NCBI GenBank assembly: GCA_002501135.1
Contig: DLRQ01000039.1
Span: 18,927-50,195 of the forward strand
Reading direction: 5' to 3'
Source: Candidatus Neomicrothrix sp. UBA7884
GTDB lineage: Bacteria > Actinomycetota > Acidimicrobiia > Acidimicrobiales > MedAcidi-G1
DNA length: 31,269 nt
Shown: positions 1 through 8,198 of the stretch, in pieces
Layout of the letters: every line of letters starts with the position of its first letter
Position numbering within the stretch: the stretch's first letter is position 1
Made by a program: the position numbers and the translations under genes
Notes under the pieces: model-generated
What the model was told of the DNA's origin: nothing
The model's database searches: none
What the model saw: the letters and a program-made list of their open reading frames with translations, nothing else

Positions 1-139
1 CCGTGGTCGTGGGAGCGACGGTGGTCGTTGTCGTTGTCGGTTCAGCCGCAGCCGGTTCCGGTATCTCGGTCGAGGAGCAGGCAGCCGCAGGCAGCGAGAA
101 GATCACAACGATTGCGGTAACTGCCGATATGTGGTTCAC
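1..139 (-). CDS. N-terminal part of a Thr-rich secreted lipoprotein (cut by window edge)
   Basis: Reading leftward from a GTG at 139, 46 codons stay open to the window edge. The product starts MNHISAVTAIVVIF, a short hydrophobic segment, then SLPAAAC, which resembles a lipoprotein signal peptide with the lipid-modified Cys at residue 21; the -3 residue is Ala rather than the usual Leu. A Thr-rich linker (TTTTTTVAPTTT) follows, as is common after the lipobox of actinobacterial surface lipoproteins. The start is supported by an AGAAGG ribosome binding site at 147-152, seven bases upstream. The functional domain lies outside the window, so no substrate or role can be given. It diverges from the DMT transporter at 225. 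Confidence 0.6.
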   Translation of the reverse strand, partial: MNHISAVTAIVVIFSLPAAACSSTEIPEPAAAEPTTTTTTVAPTTT

Positions 140-212
140 GCGAGCGCCTTCTGGGGTGGATCCAGGTGACAGTCTGCCCCGCCCGGTGGCCTGTCACCCA
201 CAGGGGCGCCGA

Positions 213-218
213 TAGCGT
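213..218 (+). promoter_or_regulatory. TANNNT -10 box for leaderless DMT transporter gene
   Basis: TAGCGT ends six bases before the GTG at 225. No ribosome binding site is visible between them, so transcription should begin at the start codon. Confidence 0.55.
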
Positions 219-224
219 GCCGCC

Positions 225-1115
225 GTGAACGACCAGACCGTCCTGCCCGCTGAGGGCCGCCCCTTCGCCCTGCTGGACTGGCTGTTGCTGGTGTCGGCTG
301 CGGGCATCTGGGGCGCTTCGTTCCTCTTCATGGATGTAGCCCTCGAAGTTGAGCACCCCGGCCTTGTGACGTTCCTACGCCCCGCCATGGGGCTGTTCGC
401 CGTACTCGCATTTCCATCAGCGCGCCGGCCGATCGACCCGTCTGACCGGGGTCGGGTCCTGTTGTTGGGCATCACCTGGATGGCATTCCCCCTGACGATG
501 TTCCCCCTGGCCCAGCAGTGGATCGACTCATCGCTCACGGGGATGCTCAACAGCGCCATGCCGGTCATGACCGTCGCTGCCGGTGCGGCGTTCTTCCGGG
601 TCCGTACCGGAAGCACCCAGATCGCAGGTGTCATGGTGGGCCTGGTCGGGATCCTCTTGGTTGGCCTGCCGACGGCGACGGCTGGTGGTACCAACGCACT
701 GGGCGTGGCACTGGTCGTGGCGGCGGTCACCTCCTACGGGGTTGCGGCCCACATTGCCGGACCGTTGCAGAGGCGGTACGGGTCACCAGCGGTGTTGTCG
801 CGTGTCCTGGCGGTGGCAACTGTTTCAACCATGCCATTCGGCATCGTTGGCCTCTCGTCATCCACATGGGCGTGGGAGGCTGTCGTCTCAAATGTCGCGG
901 TCGGGGTCGGTGGAACCGGCCTCGCCTTCCTGGCGGCCGCAACCCTCATTGGCAGGGTCGGGGCTGTGCGCATGTCGATCGTCACCTATCTGGTGACGGT
1001 GGTCGCCGCCTTGCTCGGTGTGTTCGTGCTGGGTGAGACCCTGTCCCCATGGCAGGTGGCCGGCGGGGTGGTTCTGCTCGGAGGTGTCTGGCTGACCAGC
1101 CGCACCGATACCTGA
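225..1115 (+). CDS. EamA/DMT-superfamily transporter
   Basis: This 296-residue protein is hydrophobic throughout. It shows two tandem EamA-like repeats of about 140 residues each, giving roughly ten membrane helices. Typical family segments include the early LVSAAGIWGASFLFMDVAL (helix 1), LTGMLNSAMPVMTVAAGAAF near the middle of repeat 1, and GETLSPWQVAGGVVLLGGVW at the C-terminus. Family members export metabolites or amino acids across the inner membrane; the substrate cannot be read from sequence. The GTG start at 225 is chosen because a -10 box lies six bases upstream. It is a single-gene unit, convergent with the flavoprotein gene that ends 11 bases downstream. Confidence 0.88.
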   Translation: MNDQTVLPAEGRPFALLDWLLLVSAAGIWGASFLFMDVALEVEHPGLVTFLRPAMGLFAVLAFPSARRPIDPSDRGRVLLLGITWMAFPLTMFPLAQQWIDSSLTGMLNSAMPVMTVAAGAAFFRVRTGSTQIAGVMVGLVGILLVGLPTATAGGTNALGVALVVAAVTSYGVAAHIAGPLQRRYGSPAVLSRVLAVATVSTMPFGIVGLSSSTWAWEAVVSNVAVGVGGTGLAFLAAATLIGRVGAVRMSIVTYLVTVVAALLGVFVLGETLSPWQVAGGVVLLGGVWLTSRTDT

Positions 1116-1126
1116 CCGCTGGCGTC

Positions 1127-3169
1127 TCAGAGAACCTGGCAGAGGCGTCGGGCATCGTAGATGGCAGCGTGGATGTCGCGTCCTGCCACAGCGTCGCCAA
1201 TCCGGAACAGGCGAAAGCCGGCACCGGGTCGGGGTTGGGGACAGCCCGTGATGAAGGCGTCCAGGTCCAGTTCACCGCCGTTGGCTGACCGGTTCCGCAA
1301 CTCCAGGTACAGGTCGTCGATCGGTATGACACCGTGTTCGACTACAACCTGGTCCACGGTCGAGGTCTGTTCAGTGCCGGTGTAGACGTTGCGCAGCACG
1401 GCCTCGAGGCGGTCGCCGGAACGGGACACCCCCACAAGTCGGTGGTCGGGCACCATCTCGACCCCGTCGGCGTGGAAGCGCTCCAGATAGCCGGGATGGA
1501 GTGTGCCATCAAGCTCGTGCCCGACTGAGCGATCCGGGGTAACGAGTTGCACCTCGGTGTCACGGTCCAACAGGTACTCGACACACGAAAGGGCCTGGAC
1601 GTTTCCATGGTCGTCGAACACAAGGGTCCTCGGCCCGACGGTCGCGTGTCCGCTGACCACCTCGGCGACGCTGGCCAGGAGGTCACCTCCGACAGCATCG
1701 GGCGACAGCACGTCAGTGTCGGGCCACCCACCGGTGGCCACGATCACCACGTCGGGACCGCAGTCAAGGACCTGGTCGGCGGCTACCGGGCTGTTCAGCC
1801 TGACATCCACACCGGCTTCGGCGACCTCCCGACTCAGCCAGTCTACGATTCCGACCATGTCCCGGGTGCGGTCAGATGCACGGGCAGCCAGACGGACCTG
1901 CCCGCCGGTCTCGGACTGCGCCTCAAAGAGAGTCACGGCGTGGCCCCGCTCGGCACAGACCCGGGCAGCCTCGAGGCCCGCTGGCCCGCCCCCCACGACA
2001 ACGACCGATTCGCCGGGTCCGGTCGTGGGAACCGTCAGGTGGGGGATCGAGGCCTCCCTACCCGTTGCCGGGTTTTGGACGCACAGGGCCTCCTGGGACA
2101 GGTAGAGGCGGTTGATGCAGTACGAGGCACCTACGCAGGTCCTGATCCGGTCCTCCTCACCACGCTCCACCTTGGCGACAATGTGCGGGTCGGCGATGTG
2201 GGCGCGGGTCATTCCCACCATGTCGACGATGCCCGCGGCGATCACGTGTCTGGCTGTGGCCACGTCGGGTATGCGCCCTGCATGGAACACCGGCAGGTCA
2301 AGGGTCTCCTTGATGGCGGCGGCAACAGGCAACTGCTCCGCAAGGGCGGTGCCTATCGGAGGAATGGCTCCGGCCAGTCCCGGGTGCGTGATCAGGTTGC
2401 CACCGATCACGTTCACGAAGTCGATCAGGCCAGTGAGGCTCAGGCGTCGAGCGATCTCCGAACAGTCGGAAGCCGTCAGGCCACCCTCAAGGTCCTCATC
2501 ACCTGTCATTCGAATCCCGATGGCGAACCCCTCTCCGACAGCCGCCCTCACGGCTTCGAGTACCTCCAGGCTGAACCGCATCCTGTTGTCGAGGGACCCC
2601 CCGTAGCGGTCGGTTCTGCGGTTTACCGCAGGACTCCAGAACTGGTCGACCAGGTGGCCTGTTGCAATCACCTCCACCCCATCAAGCCCTGCCGCCCTGA
2701 CCCTGCCGGCCGCATCGCCAAAGGACCTGACTACACGGCGGATGTCGGAGTCCTCCATGACCTTGGGAAAGCTCCGGTGCATCGGCTCGCGGACCCTCGA
2801 AGGAGAGATGGTCGCAAGCCAGTCGCCATCGTCCCAGATGGTTCGCCGCCCCATGTGGGTGATCTGACACATCACCGCAGCACCGTGTGAGTGCACTCCT
2901 TCGGCCAGCTCGGTGAGGCCGGGGATGACCCGGTCGTCGCCGGCGTACAGCTGCCCCCAGACCGACGGGGAGTCGGGTGCAACGTTTGTGGAACCGCCGA
3001 TCATCGTGAGGCCGATTCCTCCGCGGGCCTTCTCCTCGTGGTACAGCCGGTAGCGGTCAGACGCCAGGCCGTCGACCGTGTAACCGGGCGCGTGGCTGCT
3101 CGAGAACACCCGGTTTCGCAGCATTACGCCGCCGACCCTGAGTGACTGAAGCAGCGGATCGTTCAGCAT
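1127..3169 (-). CDS. OYE/trimethylamine dehydrogenase-type FMN/FAD oxidoreductase
   Basis: At 680 residues the protein has the length and order of the 2,4-dienoyl-CoA reductase/trimethylamine dehydrogenase family. Residues 1-380 form an FMN-binding TIM barrel (QITHMGRR about 102-109; GHLVDQFWSP about 171-180 followed by NRRTDRYGGS). A cluster-binding segment sits at 345-363, and a dinucleotide-binding domain begins with VVVGGGPAGLEAAR near 390-403 and closes with a RIGDA motif. Electrons would pass between a soluble substrate and FAD/FMN in the cytoplasm. The family's four cluster cysteines are present only at 345, 351 and 363; position 348 is Ala (GCC at 2126-2128). Relatives demethylate N-methylated amines or reduce enoyl groups; the substrate here is unknown. 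The ATG start has only a weak GGAGAAG sequence upstream. Confidence 0.85.
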   Translation of the reverse strand: MLNDPLLQSLRVGGVMLRNRVFSSSHAPGYTVDGLASDRYRLYHEEKARGGIGLTMIGGSTNVAPDSPSVWGQLYAGDDRVIPGLTELAEGVHSHGAAVMCQITHMGRRTIWDDGDWLATISPSRVREPMHRSFPKVMEDSDIRRVVRSFGDAAGRVRAAGLDGVEVIATGHLVDQFWSPAVNRRTDRYGGSLDNRMRFSLEVLEAVRAAVGEGFAIGIRMTGDEDLEGGLTASDCSEIARRLSLTGLIDFVNVIGGNLITHPGLAGAIPPIGTALAEQLPVAAAIKETLDLPVFHAGRIPDVATARHVIAAGIVDMVGMTRAHIADPHIVAKVERGEEDRIRTCVGASYCINRLYLSQEALCVQNPATGREASIPHLTVPTTGPGESVVVVGGGPAGLEAARVCAERGHAVTLFEAQSETGGQVRLAARASDRTRDMVGIVDWLSREVAEAGVDVRLNSPVAADQVLDCGPDVVIVATGGWPDTDVLSPDAVGGDLLASVAEVVSGHATVGPRTLVFDDHGNVQALSCVEYLLDRDTEVQLVTPDRSVGHELDGTLHPGYLERFHADGVEMVPDHRLVGVSRSGDRLEAVLRNVYTGTEQTSTVDQVVVEHGVIPIDDLYLELRNRSANGGELDLDAFITGCPQPRPGAGFRLFRIGDAVAGRDIHAAIYDARRLCQVL

Positions 3170-3301
3170 CGGGCCGTCTTCTCCATCCAGTCCACCATGG
3201 TCGCATTTCCTAGCACCTTGCCAAACGTCGGGCGAGCGTCCGGCCTCCGGGCCGCCAGTGGGTGGTGTGGCAGAACCCAGCCGTATGGATGTGGCTCCCG
3301 C

Positions 3302-3307
3302 TAGGTT
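3302..3307 (+). promoter_or_regulatory. TANNNT -10 box for leaderless VIT-family gene
   Basis: TAGGTT is followed by seven bases and then the ATG at 3315. This spacing decides the start over in-frame candidates farther upstream (for example ATG 3285). Confidence 0.6.
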
Positions 3308-3314
3308 CGGGCCG

Positions 3315-4019
3315 ATGGAGAAACCTGAAGTTCACCGGCACCGCGACGTTCAGGGCGGTGCGGCGCGTGCGGCCGTGTTCGGCGTCAGCGACGGCCTCGT
3401 GTCCAACGTGGCGTTGATCCTCGGAATCGCCGGTGCCAGCACCGATCCTGCATTCGTCCGCGTCGCCGGGGTGTCCGGCCTCCTGGCAGGAGCCGTGTCG
3501 ATGGCCGCAGGCGAGTACATCTCCCTCAAGGCCCAGGCAGAGCTGGTTGAGCGTGAACTGGCGATCGAGCGAGCGTCCATTGCCGAGGACCCCGAGCTTG
3601 AAACCGCTGAACTTACCGCCCTCTACGTTGAGCGCGGTCTCGACATCGAGCACGCAGAGCGCGTCGCCCGGGAGTTGATGTCTGATCCGGAGGTCGCCCT
3701 CGAGGTTCATGCCCGCGAGGAACTCGGCGTTGACCCCCACAACCTCGGCAGCCCCACGCAGGCGGCTATCTCGAGTTTCCTGGCATTCGCTCTCGGGGCC
3801 TTCGTGCCGCTGGTTCCGTGGCTGGGAGGCGGTGGCACCACGGCCGTGTGGGCGTCAGCGATCCTCGGGGTGGTAGCGGCGGCCGTCGTGGGTGGCCTGC
3901 TGGCGCGGCTCACCGAACGTTCGATTGTGCGAACGGTGGCGCGTCAGGTGTTTGTCGCCGCCGGTGCATGTTCGGCCACCTACCTGATCGGTGGCCTGCT
4001 CGGAGGTTCGGTTACCTGA
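3315..4019 (+). CDS. VIT1/CCC1-family iron/manganese transporter
   Basis: The 234-residue protein matches the VIT1/CCC1 family, which moves Fe(II) or Mn(II) across membranes. The N-terminal hallmark AVFGVSDGLVSNVALILGIA lies near residues 15-34, followed by AGAVSMAAGEYISLKAQ. A soluble, Glu-rich cytoplasmic stretch follows (about residues 75-140, including REELGVDP), which in relatives binds metal. Three hydrophobic helices then end the protein. The open frame extends upstream to 3258, but ATG 3315 is preferred because a -10 box lies seven bases before it. It is convergent with the CDF efflux gene, with one base between the stops, so the window places two transition-metal transporters side by side. 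Confidence 0.88.
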   Translation: MEKPEVHRHRDVQGGAARAAVFGVSDGLVSNVALILGIAGASTDPAFVRVAGVSGLLAGAVSMAAGEYISLKAQAELVERELAIERASIAEDPELETAELTALYVERGLDIEHAERVARELMSDPEVALEVHAREELGVDPHNLGSPTQAAISSFLAFALGAFVPLVPWLGGGGTTAVWASAILGVVAAAVVGGLLARLTERSIVRTVARQVFVAAGACSATYLIGGLLGGSVT

Positions 4020-4020
4020 G

Positions 4021-4947
4021 TCACGAACCCGGGGGGTCAGAGCCCCGATCAAGATCCGGCTCGACGTAGATCGGGTTGGCCTCAGGCACCACCCGCCTGA
4101 TCTCGTCCTCGACGGCGTCGATGGCTGCGGCGATGGCCACGGTGTCGAGGCCCCGGCCGAAGGCCACCTTGGCGCCCACGAGAATCTGATCGGGGCCCAG
4201 GTGCTGGGTGCGGAGGTGGATGAGGCGGTCGACTGCCTCAACAGACGCGATCGCCGTCTCGATTGCCGACTGGTCATCGTGCCCGGCTGCCTCGCCGATA
4301 AGGAGGCTCTGCATCTCGCGTGCAAGGACGATTGCGATGACCGCCAGAAGAACCCCGATTGCGAGGGTTCCAGCGCCATCCCAACGTGGATCACCGGTTG
4401 CCTCAGCCATCCCCAGAGCCCCCAGGGCAATGACGAGACCCGCCAGGGCGCCGGCATCCTCGAGCAGCACGACCGGCAACTCGGGCTGCTTCGATGTCAC
4501 GATAAAGCGACTCCACGAGGTGGTGCCGCGCAGGGGTCGGGCCTCTAGAACCGCCGTGCGAAGAGACCAGGTCTCGAGGACGATGCCCGCGACGAGAATG
4601 CCGATGGCCCAGCCGATGTTGTCGAGGTCATGGGGATCACGAACCTTGGCAATGCCCTGATAGACGGCGAAGGCGGCCCCTGCTGAGAAAAGCACCAGAG
4701 CAACGACAAACGACCAGAAGTAGCGCTCGCGCCCGTACCCGAATGGGTGCGTAGGAGTGGGTGGTCGCCGGGCCCGCCGGGCGCCGAGCAGGAGCAGCAA
4801 CTGGTTTGTTGAATCGGTTGCCGAGTGGATGCTCTCGGCCAGCATCGAGGTGGAGCGGGTAATCAGGAACCCGGCGAACTTGGCGATCGAGATGCCGACG
4901 TTAGCCAACAGGGCGGTAAGTACCGCCTTTGAACCAACCGTGGCCAT
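4021..4947 (-). CDS. Cation diffusion facilitator (CDF) family transporter, ZnT9-like
   Basis: This 308-residue protein carries the CDF layout: membrane helices 1-2 with AESIHSATDS (His41 and Asp45 as the HxxxD metal pair), then HPFGYGRERYFWSFVVAL, which is characteristic of the SLC30A9/ZnT9-like branch. Further helices include an acidic site in VVLLEDAGALAGL, and a soluble C-terminal domain of about 85 residues follows (from roughly residue 220). CDF proteins export Zn(II) or related divalent metals by proton exchange. The start is ATG 4947, with an AGGAG ribosome binding site just upstream (CAGGAGTCCAGAATG); the frame stays open to 5259, but the longer form has no such support. It diverges from the MaoC gene. 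Confidence 0.88.
   Translation of the reverse strand: MATVGSKAVLTALLANVGISIAKFAGFLITRSTSMLAESIHSATDSTNQLLLLLGARRARRPPTPTHPFGYGRERYFWSFVVALVLFSAGAAFAVYQGIAKVRDPHDLDNIGWAIGILVAGIVLETWSLRTAVLEARPLRGTTSWSRFIVTSKQPELPVVLLEDAGALAGLVIALGALGMAEATGDPRWDGAGTLAIGVLLAVIAIVLAREMQSLLIGEAAGHDDQSAIETAIASVEAVDRLIHLRTQHLGPDQILVGAKVAFGRGLDTVAIAAAIDAVEDEIRRVVPEANPIYVEPDLDRGSDPPGS
4030..4047. terminator. Possible short hairpin between convergent metal-transporter genes
   Basis: CGGGG at 4030-4034 can pair with CCCCG at 4043-4047 across an eight-base loop. It lies just after the VIT-family stop, inside the last codons of the CDF gene. There is no T-run, so intrinsic termination is only a possibility. Confidence 0.25.
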
Positions 4948-5070
4948 TCTGGACTCCTGTCGGGTGGGGGCTTCTAACAGGTCCGGTCCGACCCGCTGGC
5001 GGGACCTTCCGCAGCGTAGTGTCGCAGTGACCTGCCGGTGACGCCGGCACCGATGATCAGGAGTGTTCAG

Positions 5071-5526
5071 GTGACGACAGTTTTCGAGAGCCCCGACGAG
5101 CTTCCGGGTGCAGTTGGCACCCACCTCGGCTACAGCGAGTGGGTGACAATTGACCAGGAACGGGTCAACCTGTTTGCAGATGCCACCGGAGACCATCAGT
5201 GGATCCACCTGGATGCCGAGCGTGCAGCAGCCGGGCCGTTCGGCACCACCATCGCCCACGGCTACCTGACGCTCTCACTGACCGTCATGTTCATGCCCGA
5301 GTTGATCCAGGTGAAGGGGATCTCGATGGGTATCAACTACGGCACGAACAAGGTCCGTTTTCCGGCTCCTCTGCTGGTTGGTTCACGGGTGAGGGCCGGT
5401 GCCGAGATTCTCGAGGTCACAGAGGTCGCAGGCGGGTATCAGACCGTGATGAAGATAGCCATCGAGGTCGAGGGCAGCGACCGACCTGTCTGTGTCGTGG
5501 AGAGTGTCAGCAGGTTCATGCGCTGA
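5071..5526 (+). CDS. MaoC-like (R)-specific enoyl-CoA hydratase
   Basis: The 151-residue single hot-dog domain matches the MaoC dehydratase family, which adds water to trans-2-enoyl-CoA to give (R)-3-hydroxyacyl-CoA. The hydratase motif FADATGDHQWIH (residues 35-46) supplies the catalytic Asp41 and His46, followed by GPFGTTIAHGYLTLSL, the usual second conserved block. The frame is open from 5038, but GTG 5071 is chosen because AGGAG at 5059-5063 lies seven bases before it and the resulting length is typical. It may act in fatty-acid breakdown; the natural chain length is not readable. Downstream, 66 bases separate it from the methionine aminopeptidase gene, which has its own promoter. Confidence 0.88.
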   Translation: MTTVFESPDELPGAVGTHLGYSEWVTIDQERVNLFADATGDHQWIHLDAERAAAGPFGTTIAHGYLTLSLTVMFMPELIQVKGISMGINYGTNKVRFPAPLLVGSRVRAGAEILEVTEVAGGYQTVMKIAIEVEGSDRPVCVVESVSRFMR

Positions 5527-5536
5527 ACAGCACAGG

Positions 5537-5550
5537 GGCCGCGGGCGGCC
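5537..5550 (+). terminator. GC-rich hairpin after the MaoC gene
   Basis: GGCCG at 5537-5541 pairs with CGGCC at 5546-5550 around a four-base loop, ten bases after the MaoC stop and before the next promoter. No T-tract follows, so its role as a terminator is tentative. Confidence 0.3.
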
Positions 5551-5580
5551 GCACCTGGGTCCGCCCTGTCGGGGTGCCGG

Positions 5581-5586
5581 TAGCCT
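5581..5586 (+). promoter_or_regulatory. TANNNT -10 box for leaderless map
   Basis: TAGCCT ends six bases before GTG 5593; no ribosome binding site lies between. Confidence 0.6.
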
Positions 5587-5592
5587 CTCCGG

Positions 5593-6534
5593 GTGGCGAA
5601 GCGAAAGATCCGATCCCCAGCTCCTGCTTCGCGTTCGGAGCCCCCTGTTCGGCCTGGCCTTCTCAGCCCCACCCGGACAGTTCCCCCCGGAACAGCCCTG
5701 CCGCCCTACGCGCTCACTGGAGACCCGGGCTCTGCTTCATCGTCCGATGTTCGAACCGGAGAAGAGATCGGGCGGATGCGGCGTGCCGGTAGGGCCGCAG
5801 CCGAGATCCTCTTCGAGGTTGCACCCCACGTGAAGCCGGGTGTCACCACCGATCGGCTTGACGAGGTGGTACACGAGGCGACCATCGCAAGGGGCGGCTA
5901 CCCGAGCCCACTCAACTACCGCGGCTACCCGAAGTCGGTGTGTACGTCCGTTAACGAGGTCATATGCCACGGAATCCCCGACAGTCGACTACTCGCAGAT
6001 GGTGACATTGTCAACATCGACGTCACCATCTATCTGGACGGTGTCCACGGCGACACCTCGGTCACGTTTCCGGTGGGTGGGATTGATCCCAACGACAGAC
6101 GCCTCATTGAACAGACCTATATGGCCATGAACGAGGGAATCGCAGCCGTCGTGCCGGACCGACCCGTCAACTCGATCGGGCGGGCGATAGAGCGTTGCGC
6201 CCGTAAGCATGGCCTCGGGGTGGTGCGCGAGTTCATAGGACACGGCATCGGCACCGAGTTCCACAGCGGGCTCCAGATTCCCCATTACCACGACCCGCGG
6301 GCACGGACAATCATGGAGACCGGAATGACGTTCACGGTCGAACCCATGCTTACGCTGGGCGATCCGGCGTGCGCCCTCTGGGATGACGACTGGACCGCCG
6401 TGACCCTTGATGGCTGCCGGACAGCCCAGTTTGAGCACACGATCCTCGTGGTCGACGGCGGTGTCGAACTGCTCACGGTTTTGGACGACGGCACGGTCCC
6501 CGCCGAGGCGCTGGTTATCCAGACGTCTGCCTGA
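5593..6534 (+). CDS. map: Methionine aminopeptidase, type I, N-terminally extended
   Basis: The enzyme removes the initiator Met from new proteins. All five dinuclear metal ligands of the family can be placed in the 313-residue product: Asp143 and Asp154 (NIDVT, HGDTS; 11 apart as in characterised enzymes), His217 (GHGIG), Glu250 (FTVEPM) and Glu281 (QFEHTI). His126 (VNEVICHG) fits the substrate-contacting His. About 50 residues precede the catalytic domain, with LLSPTRTVPPGTALPPY near 23-39. This resembles the Pro-rich SH3-binding-like extension of type Ic enzymes such as mycobacterial MapB. The start is fixed by the -10 box six bases upstream. It is convergent with the DUF3048 gene, six bases away. 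Confidence 0.93.
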   Translation: MAKRKIRSPAPASRSEPPVRPGLLSPTRTVPPGTALPPYALTGDPGSASSSDVRTGEEIGRMRRAGRAAAEILFEVAPHVKPGVTTDRLDEVVHEATIARGGYPSPLNYRGYPKSVCTSVNEVICHGIPDSRLLADGDIVNIDVTIYLDGVHGDTSVTFPVGGIDPNDRRLIEQTYMAMNEGIAAVVPDRPVNSIGRAIERCARKHGLGVVREFIGHGIGTEFHSGLQIPHYHDPRARTIMETGMTFTVEPMLTLGDPACALWDDDWTAVTLDGCRTAQFEHTILVVDGGVELLTVLDDGTVPAEALVIQTSA

Positions 6535-6540
6535 AGAGGT

Positions 6541-8115
6541 TCAGCGCCAGGCTGCCGAATCGGGCGGAGCCAGGGCCACCCATGTCCGCCCCGGTGTGAG
6601 GTGGATCGGTTCGCCTCCAACGGTCAGCCTGGCCGGCAGATCGGAGTCTGTCCGTCTCCACTCGCCGCGGATGATCTGACCCTCTGTGAACACCCAGGCC
6701 TGTCCGGACCCGCTCGTGATCGCCTCAGGTGACCTGGAGTCGGCGAAACTGGTCCCGTATTCGGTGAACATGACAACCATGTTCGGCGGAGCAACCCGGA
6801 GACCCTGGTCGTCAACGTGGGGCTCACCGTTGTGGGTTCGCTGCCACCCGGAGCCGTTCCACTCGTAGTCGACCTCGGTGCGGCCGAAGTCTATGAAGAC
6901 TCCGGCCGCCGGTTCGGCGGCATCGTGGAGTGCCTCCCCCTCGAACCTGAACGAGAACGGCTCAGGGGGTACTGAGGTGCGTTCGGGGTGCAACCCCCAG
7001 AGCCCAGCGGTGGATGTGAACAGGTTGTGTGGTGCCCGGCGATCAGTTGACCTCCAGAAGTGGGAGGACGCAGAGTCGTGGCCGACATCTACCAGCGGCG
7101 AGGCATCGACTGACTCCTGGGTGCCGCGGTTGGCGCCCGAGTAGGCGAAAAGCGGCCGGTCATAGCCCGTCAACAGAGGCGGGTCCGACGTTCGGGCTGA
7201 TCGCACCGGCCCGACGACAGGAGCGTCGGTCGACTGGAAAACCGCAATCAGGCGACTGATTCCCGCCTCGACAAGTTCTTCGTACACGACGTCGGCCTGG
7301 TTGATGCCGGCCTGAGGGTGGGCCCGTGTCACGTTGTCGATCTTCACCGCCAGAACCGGGCGGCCCACGTCAGTTCCCTGCAGCCCTGTCCATTTCGTGG
7401 TGATGGACATCTTCTCGAGACGAGTGATCTCCTCTTCGATGCCCTTGATCTGGGCCTCGAACTCGGTGATCTGGTTGCGGACCTCGACGATACGGGCCTC
7501 GACAAGCGGGATCTCCGCCTGCTCAGCCTCGAGCCTGTCGACCGACTCCCTCTGGCGATCCTCGGCCTCGGCGATCGTGCCCCTCATGCCGTCGATCTTG
7601 TCGGCGGCAAGACGGAGCCTTGCATCGACCACCTCGAGTCGGCTGAGCGCCAACTCGATAACAGAGTCGTAGAGCAGGCGGTTGCGGGCGTCCTCAAGGG
7701 CCTGCTGGGTCATCTGGGATGACTGGTTGAGGACTGCGTTAAGGCGGTCGTTGTTGCGGACGTATGAATCGATCGCCATCTTGTGGCGCAGGATCGCCGG
7801 CTCATTGCGGGAAAAGACGATGTCGACGAACTCGTCGGCGAGCAGCTCCATCTGCACAGGTAGCAGCAGCAGTGCGTCGTCACCTGCGACCAGGACGGCC
7901 TCGGCGGCGGCGATGCGGTCGTCTATGACCAGCAACTCCTCCCGGAGGTCGGCGATCTGGTCATGGCTTGCGGCGATCGCCTCGTGGTGGGTATCGATCT
8001 GTTCGAGGCTGGCTGCGATCTCTTCGTCATACGGCCCTGCAGCGACGATTCCGGCTGTGACAGCGGTGATCGTCAGGGCAGCAGGTAACAGGGTCAGGAA
8101 ACGGGAACGACGCAC
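6541..8115 (-). CDS. Exported coiled-coil protein with C-terminal DUF3048 domain
   Basis: From GTG 8115 the product is 524 residues. It begins RRSR followed by a hydrophobic stretch (about 6-27), a signal peptide or membrane anchor. Residues ~30-235 are rich in Glu, Ile, Leu, Ala and Arg with heptad-like spacing, predicted as a long coiled coil interrupted near 80-150. From ~245 to the end is a DUF3048 domain: VLAVKIDNVTRAHPQAG (about 254-270), QADVVYEELVEAGISR, GPVRSART. DUF3048 occurs in the Bacillus lipoprotein YerB; its activity is not known to me. The arrangement resembles cell-envelope proteins in which a coiled coil positions an extracytoplasmic domain. The start is chosen by the -10 box seven bases upstream; ATG 8172 is an alternative. 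It follows fpg in the same direction by 83 bases. Confidence 0.8.
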   Translation of the reverse strand: MRRSRFLTLLPAALTITAVTAGIVAAGPYDEEIAASLEQIDTHHEAIAASHDQIADLREELLVIDDRIAAAEAVLVAGDDALLLLPVQMELLADEFVDIVFSRNEPAILRHKMAIDSYVRNNDRLNAVLNQSSQMTQQALEDARNRLLYDSVIELALSRLEVVDARLRLAADKIDGMRGTIAEAEDRQRESVDRLEAEQAEIPLVEARIVEVRNQITEFEAQIKGIEEEITRLEKMSITTKWTGLQGTDVGRPVLAVKIDNVTRAHPQAGINQADVVYEELVEAGISRLIAVFQSTDAPVVGPVRSARTSDPPLLTGYDRPLFAYSGANRGTQESVDASPLVDVGHDSASSHFWRSTDRRAPHNLFTSTAGLWGLHPERTSVPPEPFSFRFEGEALHDAAEPAAGVFIDFGRTEVDYEWNGSGWQRTHNGEPHVDDQGLRVAPPNMVVMFTEYGTSFADSRSPEAITSGSGQAWVFTEGQIIRGEWRRTDSDLPARLTVGGEPIHLTPGRTWVALAPPDSAAWR

Positions 8116-8122
8116 GGGCTGG

Positions 8123-8128
8123 AGCGTA
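8123..8128 (-). promoter_or_regulatory. TANNNT -10 box for leaderless DUF3048 gene
   Basis: On the minus strand TACGCT is followed by seven bases and GTG 8115. Confidence 0.6.
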
Positions 8129-8198
8129 GGTTGTGCCCGGTGGTCGGTAGGTGCATCCGGGCGGGTGCTCAATCCCGGCCTGCCTCACCCTGTCCGTC

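Noticed and set aside
1547..2890. 447-codon plus-strand open frame
   Set aside because: It is antisense to the OYE-type flavoprotein, whose motifs are unmistakable; the translated sequence is His/Gly/Arg-biased with no recognisable domain.
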